Origin: Acanthosepion esculentum
Lineage: Eukaryota; Mollusca; Cephalopoda; Sepiida; Sepiidae
Direction: 5' to 3'
NCBI GenBank assembly: GCA_964036315.1
Contig: OZ038492.1
Coordinates: 33,331,118 to 33,395,117 of the forward strand
DNA: 64,000 nt
Of the stretch, positions 22,986 to 33,700 are shown piece after piece. Position numbers and translations under genes: made by a program. The notes under the pieces are model-generated. The model was not told where the DNA came from. It worked only from the letters and a program-made list of their open reading frames with translations, and made no database searches. Position 1 is the stretch's first letter. Each line of letters begins with the position of its first letter.

Positions 22986-23223
22986 ACCTATTTGATCATT
23001 TCAAAAATGGAAAAATTATGCAAAAAGGGCATATATCAATTTTTAGCTTTTAGAAGCATACTCATGGAATAAGCTAAACGATATTAAGAAAATCAATTAT
23101 ATTACTGCACAAACATTGATTATATTGTAATAAACTTTAGTTACCAAATTGTCAAATTAAATTTTGCTCTGGTATATAATTTCTTTTTTCATTTTTACTA
23201 GTTTTAATGACTTTACATTATAG

Positions 23224-24103
23224 TGTGGAATCGTCCATGTTATTTTAACACCCCTGCTGTGGGAACAATCTATTCTTTACACCGACGTAAAATTAAGCTA
23301 ATCCAATGAAAACTTCATAGTTCCGATCAGAGAATTCTATTGGCTTACAGCTCGAAAATTCGAAAGCTCACGTGAAAAGAAGTAAATTGTGCCAAAATTC
23401 TCGGAGCCGATTTTGATACCCGAGAACTTATAAAAGGAAGATTTTTGACTGACCAACTCAGTCAGCGGATCGAACACAGAGAGATGCCAGACAAAACTAC
23501 GCTACTCGAAACAATAACTTTCCCGCGCAAAAAGAACATCACTGACTCAACGACATCTGGCTCGAATAATCCTCTGTGACCAAGAAATATTTCCGAACTT
23601 TAAACAAACTTTGCTTACGTAAAGTGAACAAGAAAATATTCACTACTAAATAAGTAAAAGAACTACGATCGAACTAATGCCTTAACTACAGTTAAGGGTA
23701 CACAACTTCAGTTGACTTAACCAAAAGAACAGTACGTAAATAATTGCATACACATTCATGTTGAACCTTAAATGAACAATTACTTTACTGAAAACTCAAT
23801 CTAATATAACTTGTAATATTACACGAATATATTGAACACTAGAACAATCCGGATATTATAATACGAACAACATTAAACACACCAACTTTTCGACAACATA
23901 AAACCATCATTGTAAATATTGTTTAATTGTATATAAATGTGTGTATTATTTGAATTGAATTATTGCCTTGTTGTGTTTCATATTTTCAAACATTTTTATT
24001 GTTGAGGATGAATGTCAAGAACACACCAGCCTAACAACCAAATCCTTCTGATAATTTCTAACACTAGATAAAGAAACTTAATACATTCTACTCGTCCCCA
24101 ACA
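23224..24103 (+). mobile_element. solo LTR (Ty3/gypsy, CsRn1-related)
   Basis: An 880-bp LTR begins TGTGGAATCG and ends CCCCAACA. It is flanked on both sides by the exact 4-bp duplication atag (23220-23223; 24104-24107). An internal TATA-like 'cttataaaagg' lies near 23428. Words such as 'gagagatgcca', 'actttcccgcgcaaa' and 'ttgttgaggatgaatgt' correspond to the LTR of the gypsy element at 54437-55255 read on its coding strand, so the two families are related. No internal region remains, implying LTR-LTR recombination. It lies in a WASHC1 intron, antisense to the gene. Confidence 0.9.
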
Positions 24104-24317
24104 ATAGAAATAAAAACAAAGGTAAAAAACAATAAAAAAAACGTAATCACCATTCATAGAAACTTAACTGTAAATTATTTTAGTGTAAAAAAAAATAAAT
24201 AAATTAATAGTGTACTCAATAAGTAATAAAATATACAGAAAATTATTTAAAAGTCATCACAAGTTAAGAGTTTTCATCATGACAAGCCTTTGATAAAAGA
24301 CAAAATGTAAATTTTAC

Positions 24318-24532
24318 CTGTTAAATCAGGAAGAGAGCTTGGAGCTATAATCTCTGGAACAAGGCCAATAGTTGGAACATAAAAGTAATTATCCACAGCA
24401 TGTCTCCTGATTTCTTCATTTTGAGCAATACTGCTTGGAGCTTCGGTTAAGCCATCTTGATCTTGTTCACCAATGTCATGACGTGTTTTTGTTACAACAC
24501 CAAGTGGATCAAGCATCACATATTTCTTATAA
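24318..24532 (-). CDS. WASHC1: WASHC1 middle coding exon
   Basis: This exon encodes the end of split Pro174, residues 175-245 and the first base of Gly246. It starts after the acceptor ttttccag (24533-24540) with YKKYVMLDPLGVVTKT and ends with PEIIAPSSLPDLTG at donor ACAG/GTAAAA (24317). Both flanks are hallmark WASH sequences: human reads TTENLYKKYVFLDPLAG and EIDVPSYLPDLPG at the same places. Between them lie 'NYFYVPTIGLVPEI', a conserved linker between the N-terminal domain and the proline-rich region. The phases fit both neighbouring exons exactly, which is strong evidence that the exon is real. Confidence 0.93.
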
Positions 24533-24536
24533 CTGG

Positions 24537-24870
24537 AAAAGAAAAGAAAATGATATGGTTAAACTTTGAAAGGAAAAGAAAAAAAGAAAAAAGAAAAAGA
24601 AAAGGAAAAAGAAAAAAGAAAAAGAAAAAGAAAAAAGAAAAAGAAAAGGAAAAAGAAAAAAGAAAAAGAAAAGGAAAAAAGAAAAAGAAAAGGAAAAAGG
24701 AAAAAGAAAAGGAAAAAGAAAAAAGAAAAAGAAAAAGAAAAAAGAAAAAGAAAAAGAAAAAGTAAAGAGGAAGAAAAGGAAAAAGAAAAGAGGAAGAAAA
24801 GGAAAATGAAAAGAGGAAGAAAAGGAAAATGAAAAGAGGAAGAAAAGGAAAATGAAAAGAGGAAGAAAAG
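24537..24870. repeat. purine/pyrimidine mirror-like tract at WASHC1 3' splice site
   Basis: Except for 24551-24568, the plus strand is almost only G and A, built from GAAAAA and GGAAAAA words. From about 24776 it changes to four copies of a 23-bp unit (agaggaagaaaagg + aaaatgaaa). On the WASHC1 strand this is a C/T tract ending at the exon 2 acceptor. A branch-point-like TTTAAC lies at 24558-24563, about 27 bases from the splice site. The frames of 102 and 88 codons read from it are poly-Lys/Glu artefacts. Confidence 0.95.
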
Positions 24871-25746
24871 CTGGTGTCAGTTATGTGAGTGCACTATAAG
24901 CAGAGAGAGAGTGTTCTATGATGATGCACAGACCTACAAATATACGAGTCATTCTGTGTCAAATCAACAAGTGTCTGACCATCACCAAAAGAGATTTTTT
25001 TAAAATTTTGTACACTTATAGAGCTTCACGAAACAAATTGAATGGTACCTATTTTACATCTCTATATCAAAGGGTATGCTTCTTTCAGTTTACAGAGTAA
25101 ACCCTATTGATATTATAATCATAGTTCTTATGTGAATGTTAATCAGCATTCAAAGAGCTTTGACAATACTTCCAAAACACTGGAGTATCCAAAGAATTCA
25201 AATGGAATTTGGCACCACATCATAACAACAAAAGCCTAAAAACTTGTAAATGAACATGGAATATTATCTATACCAAATATATGAAAATGTAGATTCCCAC
25301 AAGAGACATTTGATGAAGTTGAGTTATTTTGTAAGAATAAAGAATTCAGCATAGTGTATTGACTAGAAAAAATGATTATAAGACAGTCTTAAAGAATGGT
25401 AGAAGAGTTCAGGAACAAAAGTTTCTTGTACTATGTAAGCTGAAAGAGGCATTCCAATTATTTAAATTAAAAAAATCCAAACGGAATTAGTTTTTCAAAA
25501 TTTGCTGAGCTTTGAGCAAAAAAATGTATCCTAGTAGGTCGTTCTGGAACACACTGTGTCTGTGTTCACACAATACATCAAAATATGAAACTGATGATGG
25601 GGGGGGGGGGGCTCATCTTGATAATATGAATAATATCATTTAACAGATTACCACCAATGAATAGCTGCTTTTACATGCAATGAAGCAACATCTAACTGCT
25701 AATTGAGTGACTGGTTAATTTGTAGCAATTTGATGTAGGATTTTGT

Positions 25747-25764
25747 TTTATATATATATATATA
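25747..25764. repeat. short (TA)n array
   Basis: TA dinucleotides inside the TIR transposon. Confidence 0.9.
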
Positions 25765-25899
25765 GAAGAAATTCTAAATAAAAATTTAATATATAATTTT
25801 ATCTACAAACAGTGGTTATCAACTGATAGAACCACATTGGAATTTGTATCATAATCTGCAGAAGAATATATTGAAACTTTTTCTGAAGACCTTTAAACA

Positions 25900-26148
25900 T
25901 TGAAAAAGCATGATTTCCTTACCAAAGAACAATCAGAATTTTGTTCTAATAAGAAAAGTTCTTTGATGGATGATGAAGTCATAGTTATTGCAGATTTTTC
26001 TGAGAATTATTCATTTATTTTGCAGAAGACTTCCACTGAAATAATTCTCAAGCTGCATTATATCCATTTGTCTGATATATTAATTTTAAATTATTCTGAT
26101 AATCTTAGTTTAGTTGATCCAGTAGCTGACACTGGAAGAACTTATTAA
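25900..26148 (+). pseudogene. transposase-like fragment
   Basis: The plus-strand frame contains DDEVIVIADFSENYSFILQ (from about residue 24). This resembles a 'D-F-(A/S)-E-N-Y-x-F' motif I associate with uncharacterised transposon-encoded proteins in invertebrates. It lies inside the TIR element, so it is probably what remains of its transposase. The start codon is not meaningful. The rest of the frame diverges and ends in a stop after 82 codons. The superfamily cannot be fixed from what is left. Confidence 0.4.
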
Positions 26149-27539
26149 CATTCAAAAATTGAAATGGAAAAGTCTTAAAATATTTTAGGAAATTACCTTA
26201 AATAAGGATACAATCAAGGTTGGTCATCACAAAAAATAAAAAGTAGGTGGTTGCATATCCAAATTTTAAATTTCTATTTAAACATTTATTCCAACAAGCA
26301 GCAAAATAAGTTTGCTTGTTAATCTCTTTGTAAATGTTAAGAATCTTTTTTTAAATATTCCTTTTCAGGTTGAAACTTAATTTTTTAAATATAAAAAAAC
26401 AAGTTAAAATTGGATTGTTTTTTACATTTAATGTATGATGTCAAATATCAACAATAATTTATTAATGGTTAACATAATTTGTTGCATATTTTCATATTAT
26501 TTTATGTTGTCTAAACATTAATTCAGGACACATTTTAAATAATTATTTTCATTATATCATTTTTTTTATATTAAAAGTATATTTGTTGTATAATAAAAAC
26601 ATTAGCAAAACCAAAAATAAGGTTGGTTATTTTCCCCGGAATTGGTCAACATTTAACCACAAATAACTCAAAGGGTATGTCTCTTTCAGTTTACAGAGTA
26701 AATTCTGCTGATTTTATGATCATAGTTCTTATGTAAATATTAATCAGCATTCAAAGAGCTTTCTAAAAATATACAGTTGGACCATATTGGGAGATATGAA
26801 AATGTTAGCATATAGCGGCAGATGTGAAAATCTGCCATTTTGAATTTGGCCCAACTCAAATCTTGTAACTCAGGCCACAGTCAAAAGTCCACCATTAAAT
26901 TTTGTACATATCTTGCCAGAAAGCAGACAAATTTGTCAAATTTTTAAAAAAAATAAAGACATCCTGTTTGAGAAATTAAAGGACATGGTTAAATTATTTT
27001 ATTTGACATATAAAACAAAAAATAAATAGATCCCCTTTTAGATCTATCCAAGTACTTTAAAATGGTATATAATTTTGCTTTGTGGGTGGAAAAACAACTG
27101 AGATATTAATATTTAAACTTTGTGACTATTTTTCAAAATTCACACTTTTGGCAATGATCAAAGTGCCATATCTTGGGAACTCTTTGATCTAGATATGTAA
27201 AATAGGTACCAATCAATTCGCATCATGAAACTCTATAAGCATAGCAAATTTGAAAAAATATCTGTGTTGTTGATGGTCAGATCCTTGTCAGTTTGACACA
27301 GAATGACTCATATAATAGTTAACCTTGATGGATCAGCTGATAACTTGTCTTATCAGCATGGCTCATTGTTTTTTTTTTGCCAGTTTTCGTATTTGGTCAT
27401 CTTTGTTTATTTCCTCACACGAATTCTATTCATGACCAAAGAATCATTATCTTAGCCATAGAATAAATTTAAGTAATTGTCTGTTGGGCTTTCATTAATT
27501 TTTTTCTCAGTCTTTATTGAGAGTAATTAATTCGCCAAC

Positions 27540-28270
27540 TATCAACTGATTGATTGGTGCTACCTTATATAGGATAGGATAAGGAACAAATCGAAAACAT
27601 TTGTAAATTTAATGTTTCGCTTTTATTCATCCTTCACCAGAAATGAAATATGGAAGAGAAACAAAAATTGTGGGATTCTTTATTTTTCATTGGTTAAGTG
27701 TACCTTACATGTATTTGTCTTGTTTGTTAGTGTTCATTTGTTAATAATTCTTGATTGTTTGTGCATCATAATTCTATTTGGTCTATGTGGGATTTAGTTG
27801 ATAATATGTGTGGATGTAGTGGTCATTTTATTTCTGTCTGGTGTTATCTATGTTGATTGGGGGATGTTTTGTGTGGGAGTGAAAGAATTTTTGTTGTTGT
27901 GGTTGCGGGTAGTCTGATCTTAGATTCTTTAAGTATGGATTTTATAAAAATTGGTGATATAATGTGTTTTGAATGTGTTTATCAATGAGAAAATACTTAT
28001 CAGGATTCTTTTTAACTATTTTCTACATAATAAATTATATTCTTTTCTTATTAGGGTAGTATCTATTAAAATCAAAATTATGGCCTGTTTTATTTCTGTG
28101 CATGATGAGAGAGTTCAAAGGGTTGTCTAAATATAGGTCTCTCTTATATTCATCGATGTGAACTTTTTGATTTCTGGAGGTTTTGCCTATATAGCTATTA
28201 TAGCATTGCCAGCATTTAATATTATAACTCCTAGCATCTGTTGCTTCTTATCCTATCATTTCATCAGATT
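27540..28270 (-). pseudogene. Penelope-like element, GIY-YIG endonuclease end
   Basis: On the minus strand from about 28240 to 28080 the translation, allowing frame changes, reads like NAGNAIIAI-x-AKTSRN followed by HIDEYKRDLYLDNPLNSLIM. This is the Penelope-like endonuclease pattern 'YIGKTxRNxKxRIxEHKRD'. The Tyr-Ile-Gly is damaged by a stop. The outer end near 27560 matches the other copy at 12155. It is cut on its 5' side by the TA array and inverted-repeat unit at 28276-28985. Confidence 0.55.
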
Positions 28271-28274
28271 CTAC

Positions 28275-28275
<1 letters not shown>

Positions 28276-28308
<33 letters not shown>
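28276..28308. repeat. (TA)n microsatellite
   Basis: TA array between the Penelope-like fragment and the left arm of the inverted-repeat unit. Confidence 0.95.
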
Positions 28309-28312
<4 letters not shown>

Positions 28313-28985
28313 GTATTTGGACAGCAACCTTTCTTTCAAGCGTCTTTCATTGAAAACGGCCAACAGGGAAGATTTAATTAATCCTTTATTGAGCTTTTTC
28401 CAGCATTCTAACATTTTTCAGGGGGTTAAAGAATATAGAAATTGTCCATAGTTATAATTGTTCTAAGCGCTTTTGGCTAGTTCTGTAGCCATTATCAAGG
28501 ATGTTGTTTTTGGATGGGGAATTTCTGTGTGTTGACTTCTACATGGTTTAGCTGTGTGGAATACTATGGGGGTGAGAGGGGATATGCTTTTTTGGTGGTC
28601 ACATGCTATGCGTGGCCGGTTGACCTGGGCATCAATTCTATTTTTAAAAAACATTTAACACGCCATCTCCACTGCTAAATATTGTAAGATTGATAGTCGA
28701 AGAATGGTATTTAATCAGCGATGCTTCCTTAATGAGGAGTTGTGCATGACGATGTGATTTGAAAAGAATCTTTATTGACTAGAATTTTCCTTAAAGGTTC
28801 TTGTAAATTATGAGTTAATAAATGCTTAACTATGGACAATTTCTATATTATTTAACCCCCTGAAAAATGGAAAAATGTTAGAATGCTGGAAAAGCTCAAT
28901 AAAGGATTAATTAAATCTTCCCTGTTGGCCGTTTTCAATGAAAGATGCTTGAAAGAAAGGTTGCTGCCCAAATACACACTCTGCT
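28309..28985. repeat. inverted-repeat unit with arms of about 150 bp
   Basis: The left arm (28313-28455) and right arm (28826-28968) are near-perfect inverted copies. Both carry 'gacagcaacctttctttcaagc', 'cattgaaaacggccaacaggg', 'tccagcattctaacattttt' and 'cagggggttaaa' with complements. The spacer of about 370 bp has no gene. The left arm starts at the end of a TA array. A single arm of the same family is at 14690-14815. Confidence 0.85.
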
Positions 28986-28999
28986 TCAAAAGGTGGCAT

Positions 29000-29730
29000 G
29001 TAAGACATCTACTTAAGTAGGTAGTGGTGTATCCAATATAAGTAACTGATTTTTGACAAGTAACACGGCCTTGTACTGCTCATTGAAATTGGTACAATAT
29101 ATTGTTCAATGCTAGTTGAGATTTGGTGGTGTTATTTCAGTTGGTGACAACAAGGTTTGCAGTCTTCCATTACCTATATTATGAACTTTATATGTTCTCT
29201 TGGGGTTACAGCAGATATATGGTGTTTAATGATTTTCTTTAGAGAAAATTTATCCTGCTTATAATTATTGTGCATTTGGTTGCAATAAAATATGTTGATG
29301 TGCCATTGTATTTTTATTACTGGTGTTGTGTATTTTTTGTAAGAATAATTCCATTTGTTTATCAATGATGTAGTTGTAGAAATTATTGTTGATTAGTGTT
29401 TGTTTTATTGTTTTAGTTTGTTTAGAAATATTTTTTGGAAAGAGGAATTTTGGTATGCTCTATTTACGAAGTTAGTTATCATTGCTATTTTATATCTTTC
29501 CAGGCATTGGCTATCATAGTTTAGAAATCAAGAGTTTGTACTAGTAGCTTTTTTTTTTATAGGGGTAAGTGGTAAATTTGTTGGATTTTAGCTCTATCTC
29601 AATGTTGAAGTATGGGATCTTATGTAACATGGCTTCATATGTGAATTTTAGTGTTGAGTTATTTTCAAAAATTGATTTTAGGTTTGCAATTTCATCTTTA
29701 TTTTTATCAAAATGAAAATGTCATCTTGTG
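29000..29730 (-). pseudogene. Penelope-like element, RT-endonuclease linker
   Basis: The minus-strand frame 29365-29174 reads MINKWNYSYKKYTTPVIKI and continues with 'NNYKQDKFSLKKIIKHHI' and 'AVTPREHIKFII'. This resembles the linker between RT and endonuclease in Penelope-like elements ('KLDExxLKKIIxxNI ... PxxxIKLxIYY'). Surrounding frames are broken. The right end stops at the TA array at 29737. It is probably the same inserted copy as 27540-28270, split by the inverted-repeat unit. Confidence 0.4.
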
Positions 29731-29733
29731 TAG

Positions 29734-29736
<3 letters not shown>

Positions 29737-29803
<67 letters not shown>

Positions 29804-29812
29804 GGGGGGCAA
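29737..29812. repeat. (TA)n(GA)n microsatellite
   Basis: About 27 TA units followed by GA units and a G run. Confidence 0.95.
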
Positions 29813-29814
29813 AA

Positions 29815-30545
29815 AGGAAAACTCAAATATCAAAATAATTATAACCACATCCAAAACTATTATGGATATAATCGGAACCAAAAATATACATAATAATTCT
29901 GAAGAAGGTATATATAAAATAAAATGTCTTTACAATATATTGGGGAAACTAGTAGAAATTATAAAAATGCAAATACATTAGTCATACATAGAAATAAATT
30001 CAACCACAACTTCAATCTAAAGAATTATTAAAAGTGAATGTAACTTACTTAGATGGAAAATTCTTGTGAGTGACAGTATTGAGTCTTACCAAAATATAAA
30101 TCTATGCTCTGGATTTTCTCAAATATCCCCTTTCTTAAAAGAAATTCTTCTTTCCCAATCCAACATACATGATTATATTTTTAAAAAAATTAAAATAAAG
30201 AGTTGAATTCTAAACCTTCTATTATTTAAAATCCTTAACACATGAAACAAATATAAATAAATACATTATTAAAATAAAAATTCATTAAACAAAATTTACT
30301 TGCTTTTGTGAATTAGATATTAAATTATATCACTTAGCTGATGTATATTAATAAGCATCCTTAAATTTAAAAATTCTAAAAACAACATTTTTACTTCTGT
30401 ATATAAATACTTGTTGCAAAATAGAATCCTTATATTTGCCTTCATAAAGTCCATCAGAGGATGAAATGCATTGGCTAAGTTTTTCTTCTGCCTTTATTCA
30501 TATTGTTCTTTTATAAATATCCATTTTAGTTATAACTGAATTTTC
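29815..30545. other. intronic sequence, nothing recognised
   Basis: AT-rich, without a supported feature. Confidence 0.4.
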
Positions 30546-30580
30546 TCACACACACACACACACACGTGTGTGTGTGTGTT
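30546..30580. repeat. (CA)n(TG)n palindromic microsatellite
   Basis: About ten CA units pass directly into about seven TG units at 'acgt', so the array is self-complementary. Confidence 0.95.
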
Positions 30581-31019
30581 TTTATATAGCAGTGTTGCCA
30601 TGGTAATGTCTGTTACTTACATTTTTTTCCAGTTATGTTTTCATAGTGCTCATGTAAAAGGAAAAAATGTAATATATATGTAATTATTTTAAACAACTCA
30701 AAAAATATACATCGTTAATAATGGTTGTTACAATATTTTTAAACATTTTTTAAATAATGAAAATAATTATTAAAGTTTAATCAATTAGCTAAATATTTTA
30801 AGCATCAATTTTATCTCATTCAACTGATGTTCAAGGTAGACATTAGGCTGAATTTTATCTGCTCAAACAATGAAAATTAATTGGCCAGTTGCTTTATATG
30901 TACCTTAAAAAGTATAATAAATTAGTTGTCATTAGACATTTGTCAATTTAGAAACAATAACTCAAGGTAGACATTCATCAGTCTTAGGAGACTATGATGT
31001 CTACAAGAGTGAATAGCTA

Positions 31020-31375
31020 ATCCCTATGGCAGATGTCATCTCAAGTACATTTGTGTTTCTTCAATACCTACAGATCCAACCTGTGGTTTATACTACAACC
31101 ATGAGGAGCAGGCAATTTAGTAGTTCCATTTTCTCAGGGAGAGAGAGAGCGCGTATAATCTGGCATGATCAGCTGGTAAATAAGGCCAGTAGTCTCAAAC
31201 CCCTGGTCAAGGTGACTTGTGACTTCATGCTACTACAACAACTGACAGCTTTCAAACACTCCCCCGCCCCCTCATGAAAGCTTAGGTCAATCCATGGTAT
31301 GATTTTCAGATGCTTTCCAATGGTGCCACATACTGAGATCATCTCACCAGGCCTGTTCGTATCCTTTATTTATAT
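31020..31375. repeat. dispersed repeat related to 21.3 kb
   Basis: Plus-strand words 'aaggccagtagtctcaaacccctgg', 'gtgacttcatg', 'ctttcaaac', 'ttaggtcaatccatggtat' and 'gagatcatctcacc' match the minus strand at 21285-21590 in order. No coding capacity. Confidence 0.5.
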
Positions 31376-31439
31376 CTGCCTGTTATTTAAATTTTCCAAT
31401 AAATCACACAGAAAAGCAACTCTTGTGTTAAAAAAAAAA

Positions 31440-31850
31440 ATGATTTTCTGCTATATTTTAAACTAAAAGCAAGTAATATTTGTTTTGATTCAGATTTAAC
31501 CTAATTTTCCTAAAATAATGTTTCAGAAAAGTATATTTTATTTTTGAACAAGAAAAAAAAAAAAAAGAAAAAGAATTATGTTGTGTTGACATATCTGTCA
31601 ATATGGACGAATTTATAGATTTCACTGATAAGTAGAAAAAAAAAGTTTCCAATCAATTTAAATAAACCAAAGTATTTTGCATATTGGGAATATTAAATTT
31701 AATCTTTTAGCTTGGAATTAAAACTAAAATTAAAGCTTCAAGAAAGAAGTTTCATTTTTAAAAGTGCATTTTAAATTTAGGTAACACTTCTTATTTTTCT
31801 TTTTTTGGGGGAGGTACCTACTTAAAAGAAGAGGAATAATTCAATATGTA
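31440..31850 (+). repeat. dispersed repeat shared with 57.8 kb
   Basis: Ordered matches to 57765-57990 include 'gtttcagaaaagtat', 'gtttccaatcaat', 'agtatttt', 'taaatttaatctt' and 'aattaaaact'. At 57.8 kb the sequence lies upstream of the P-like transposase, so this may be a non-autonomous relative. Confidence 0.4.
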
Positions 31851-32628
31851 AACTTCAAAATGCTTAAAGGGAGATTATTCTGTACGTTTCTGAATAATTT
31901 ACATGTGTAATCGATATATATTCGTGTGTTTGATTATTCATTTATTTTATGATTTGCTAAAGAAAAAACAAATCATACTTACTTTGTTAGTTATTTAGGT
32001 AGTTTAAAAATCTTTGTTCACACTTTGACAAAAGTTGGTGAAAATAAGTTTCAAATATTAAAAGATCAGAATTCACCTTTAAGTGAAAATGTCTTTTCCA
32101 AGATGAAATTAAACTTCATAAATAAAAATAAAATTAATAAACATACTTTTTGTAAAAGTTACTGCTATCCAAAAATAATCAATATCATTAAGTCATTTAA
32201 ATCGAAACTTGACTGTTTTTTATTTATTTGAACTGAAGTCCAATTATAATCTTAAAAGCAGCTATGCCATTAAGACTTGGAGATAAAGGAATTGTCAAAA
32301 TACAGAAAAGTTGGATGTGACTCAGTAATGTCAACTGGTGAAAATCTAGGATACCAAATATGCTACATATCAGTTAACTTTATATCAGCTCATTATTATG
32401 CCTTCATTTTTATTTTACATTACGACAAACTCTGAAAGAGGTGACCATCTGAATCTTGGAGCAATTGATTAAAGACACATAACTTTAAATTGGTTAGACA
32501 ATGAAAAATAAAAATAACTTTAAAATATAACACAAAGACGACTGAAAGTTAAAAGAAAAAAAAACATACACAATGTTTGTACCAGTTATGCATTTCTGAG
32601 CTGAAGGATTATCATGATTATACATTAA

Positions 32629-32826
32629 CCCTTTGAGCCCTGACCACCGTTTTACCGGTGGTAGAGAAAAATGACTTAATGTCCAGCCACCGGTTGAATG
32701 GTGGATAGACACTTGTAACTATTTTTATATCTACTGTGAAACATTACATACCAATTATTTGTGAATTTTGACTCAGGAGCTCAGGCAGAAGGGTTAAAAC
32801 TGTTCAGGAACGCAGGGTTCAAAGTG
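32629..32826. mobile_element. TTAA-flanked MITE (piggyBac-like)
   Basis: A 198-bp unit lies between TTAA at 32625-32628 and TTAA at 32827-32830. Its ends are imperfect inverted repeats (ccctttgagccctg on the left; cagggttcaaagtg on the right). TTAA targets are typical of piggyBac-type elements. No coding capacity. Confidence 0.7.
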
Positions 32827-32849
32827 TTAATCAAGTTTGAGTAGTGGTA

Positions 32850-33260
32850 AGCTTGGGTAGGCAACTAAAATTAGGTATTTATTTGCTCGCCCACATCACA
32901 ACAGAATGTGACACAAGGTCAGGCAGGCAACTAAAAGTAGTGATTTACTAAGCATAGCTTAGGTGTGACATAAACACGAGAGGAGGGAGAACCTAGTGAG
33001 TAATGAACTCATTAGTCAGTTGTAATTGATCAAGTGAGACAAGCTTGCCAACCACAACACCACGTTGAAGTGCCCCCAGGCAACTAAAAGTAACTAACTG
33101 GGGAGAAATATTAGCTTTTGTTGAGCTTCATATGCTGAATCAATTTCTATCAGCAGGTGTGACGAGTAAGTCTAACAATAATAAACAAGCGAGTAAAAGC
33201 ATTGGTTTCTAGTTACTGGTAAACTAGAGATTGTGGGTTCAATCATTCTGCTGGGTAGTA
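32850..33260 (+). repeat. SINE-like sequence with B-box-like word
   Basis: The word 'aggcaactaaaagta' recurs three times (about 32860, 32928, 33080). A tRNA-like segment 'gtttctagttactggtaaactagagattgtgggttcaatc' lies at 33207-33245, with gggttcaatc as the B box. Family unknown. Confidence 0.4.
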
Positions 33261-33479
33261 CAGCAAAAAGTTAATGTAGGAGTTATGGTTAAGGGAGTCA
33301 TAACTGAGCAAAATTAAGAAATTGGTTTGCAAAGTTTTGTCCTTGAGAAACATTGTTGGAAGATGAACCCAGACTGGTGTATTCATTGGACTTTGATGAA
33401 GAAGCTGTTATAGCATACCTACAGATGGTAATGGGTATGCCCCCCATTCCCATAAATACAGTCTAAAATAAATTCGTCT

Positions 33480-33700
33480 TCAGGTGGGCTGGTTAAGCTC
33501 TCCGCCTCAGACGGGGCTATGTGAAAGGGCAGAGTCTCATCTCGGGAAATAGCTACCCAACCCCATTTTATACGGGGTCTACAGGGAATTTTTTTTGAGA
33601 CTATGGGCTCAGATACCCCACATTAAATTCGGCCTTGTGCCATATCTGACTTCATGGGGTGGTTGGTAGATACCCAGCAATTGGAGATCATTGTGGAATT
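33480..33700 (+). repeat. SINE-like repeat with LINE-type tail
   Basis: The tRNA-like head has 'tggttaagctctccgcc' and 'gcagagtctcatctc'. The 3' part contains cggccttgtgccata (33630-33644), identical over 15 bases to the 3' end of the LINE at 44899-49174. Confidence 0.5.

Larger units (their letters stand above)
18361..24317 (-). other. WASHC1: WASHC1 intron between coding exons 2 and 3
   Basis: Bounded by donor GTAAAA (24317 downward) and acceptor ttaattcag (18361). The 5957 bases contain several SINEs, an RTE-like LINE in the same orientation and a complete solo LTR whose edge is 214 bases from the exon 2 donor. Confidence 0.9.
24946..27309. mobile_element. TIR DNA transposon, class unresolved
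   Basis: The ends are inverted copies: left gagtcattctgtgtcaaa (24946) and right tttgacacagaatgactc (27292-27309). Similarity continues inward for about 130 bases (left 'tgaccatcacc', 'ttcacgaaacaaattgaatggtacctattttac'; the right side matches in reverse). The sequence TATA stands next to both ends, a possible target duplication. A block of about 100 bp near the left end (25065-25165: 'caaagggtatgcttctttcagtttacagagtaaa') recurs in direct orientation at 26670-26770. The interior includes the 25900 frame. Confidence 0.7.

Noticed and set aside
24457..24832. Two plus-strand frames of about 100 and 88 codons rich in Lys, Glu and Arg
   Set aside because: They are read from a GAAAAA/GGAAAAA low-complexity tract; any frame through it is open.
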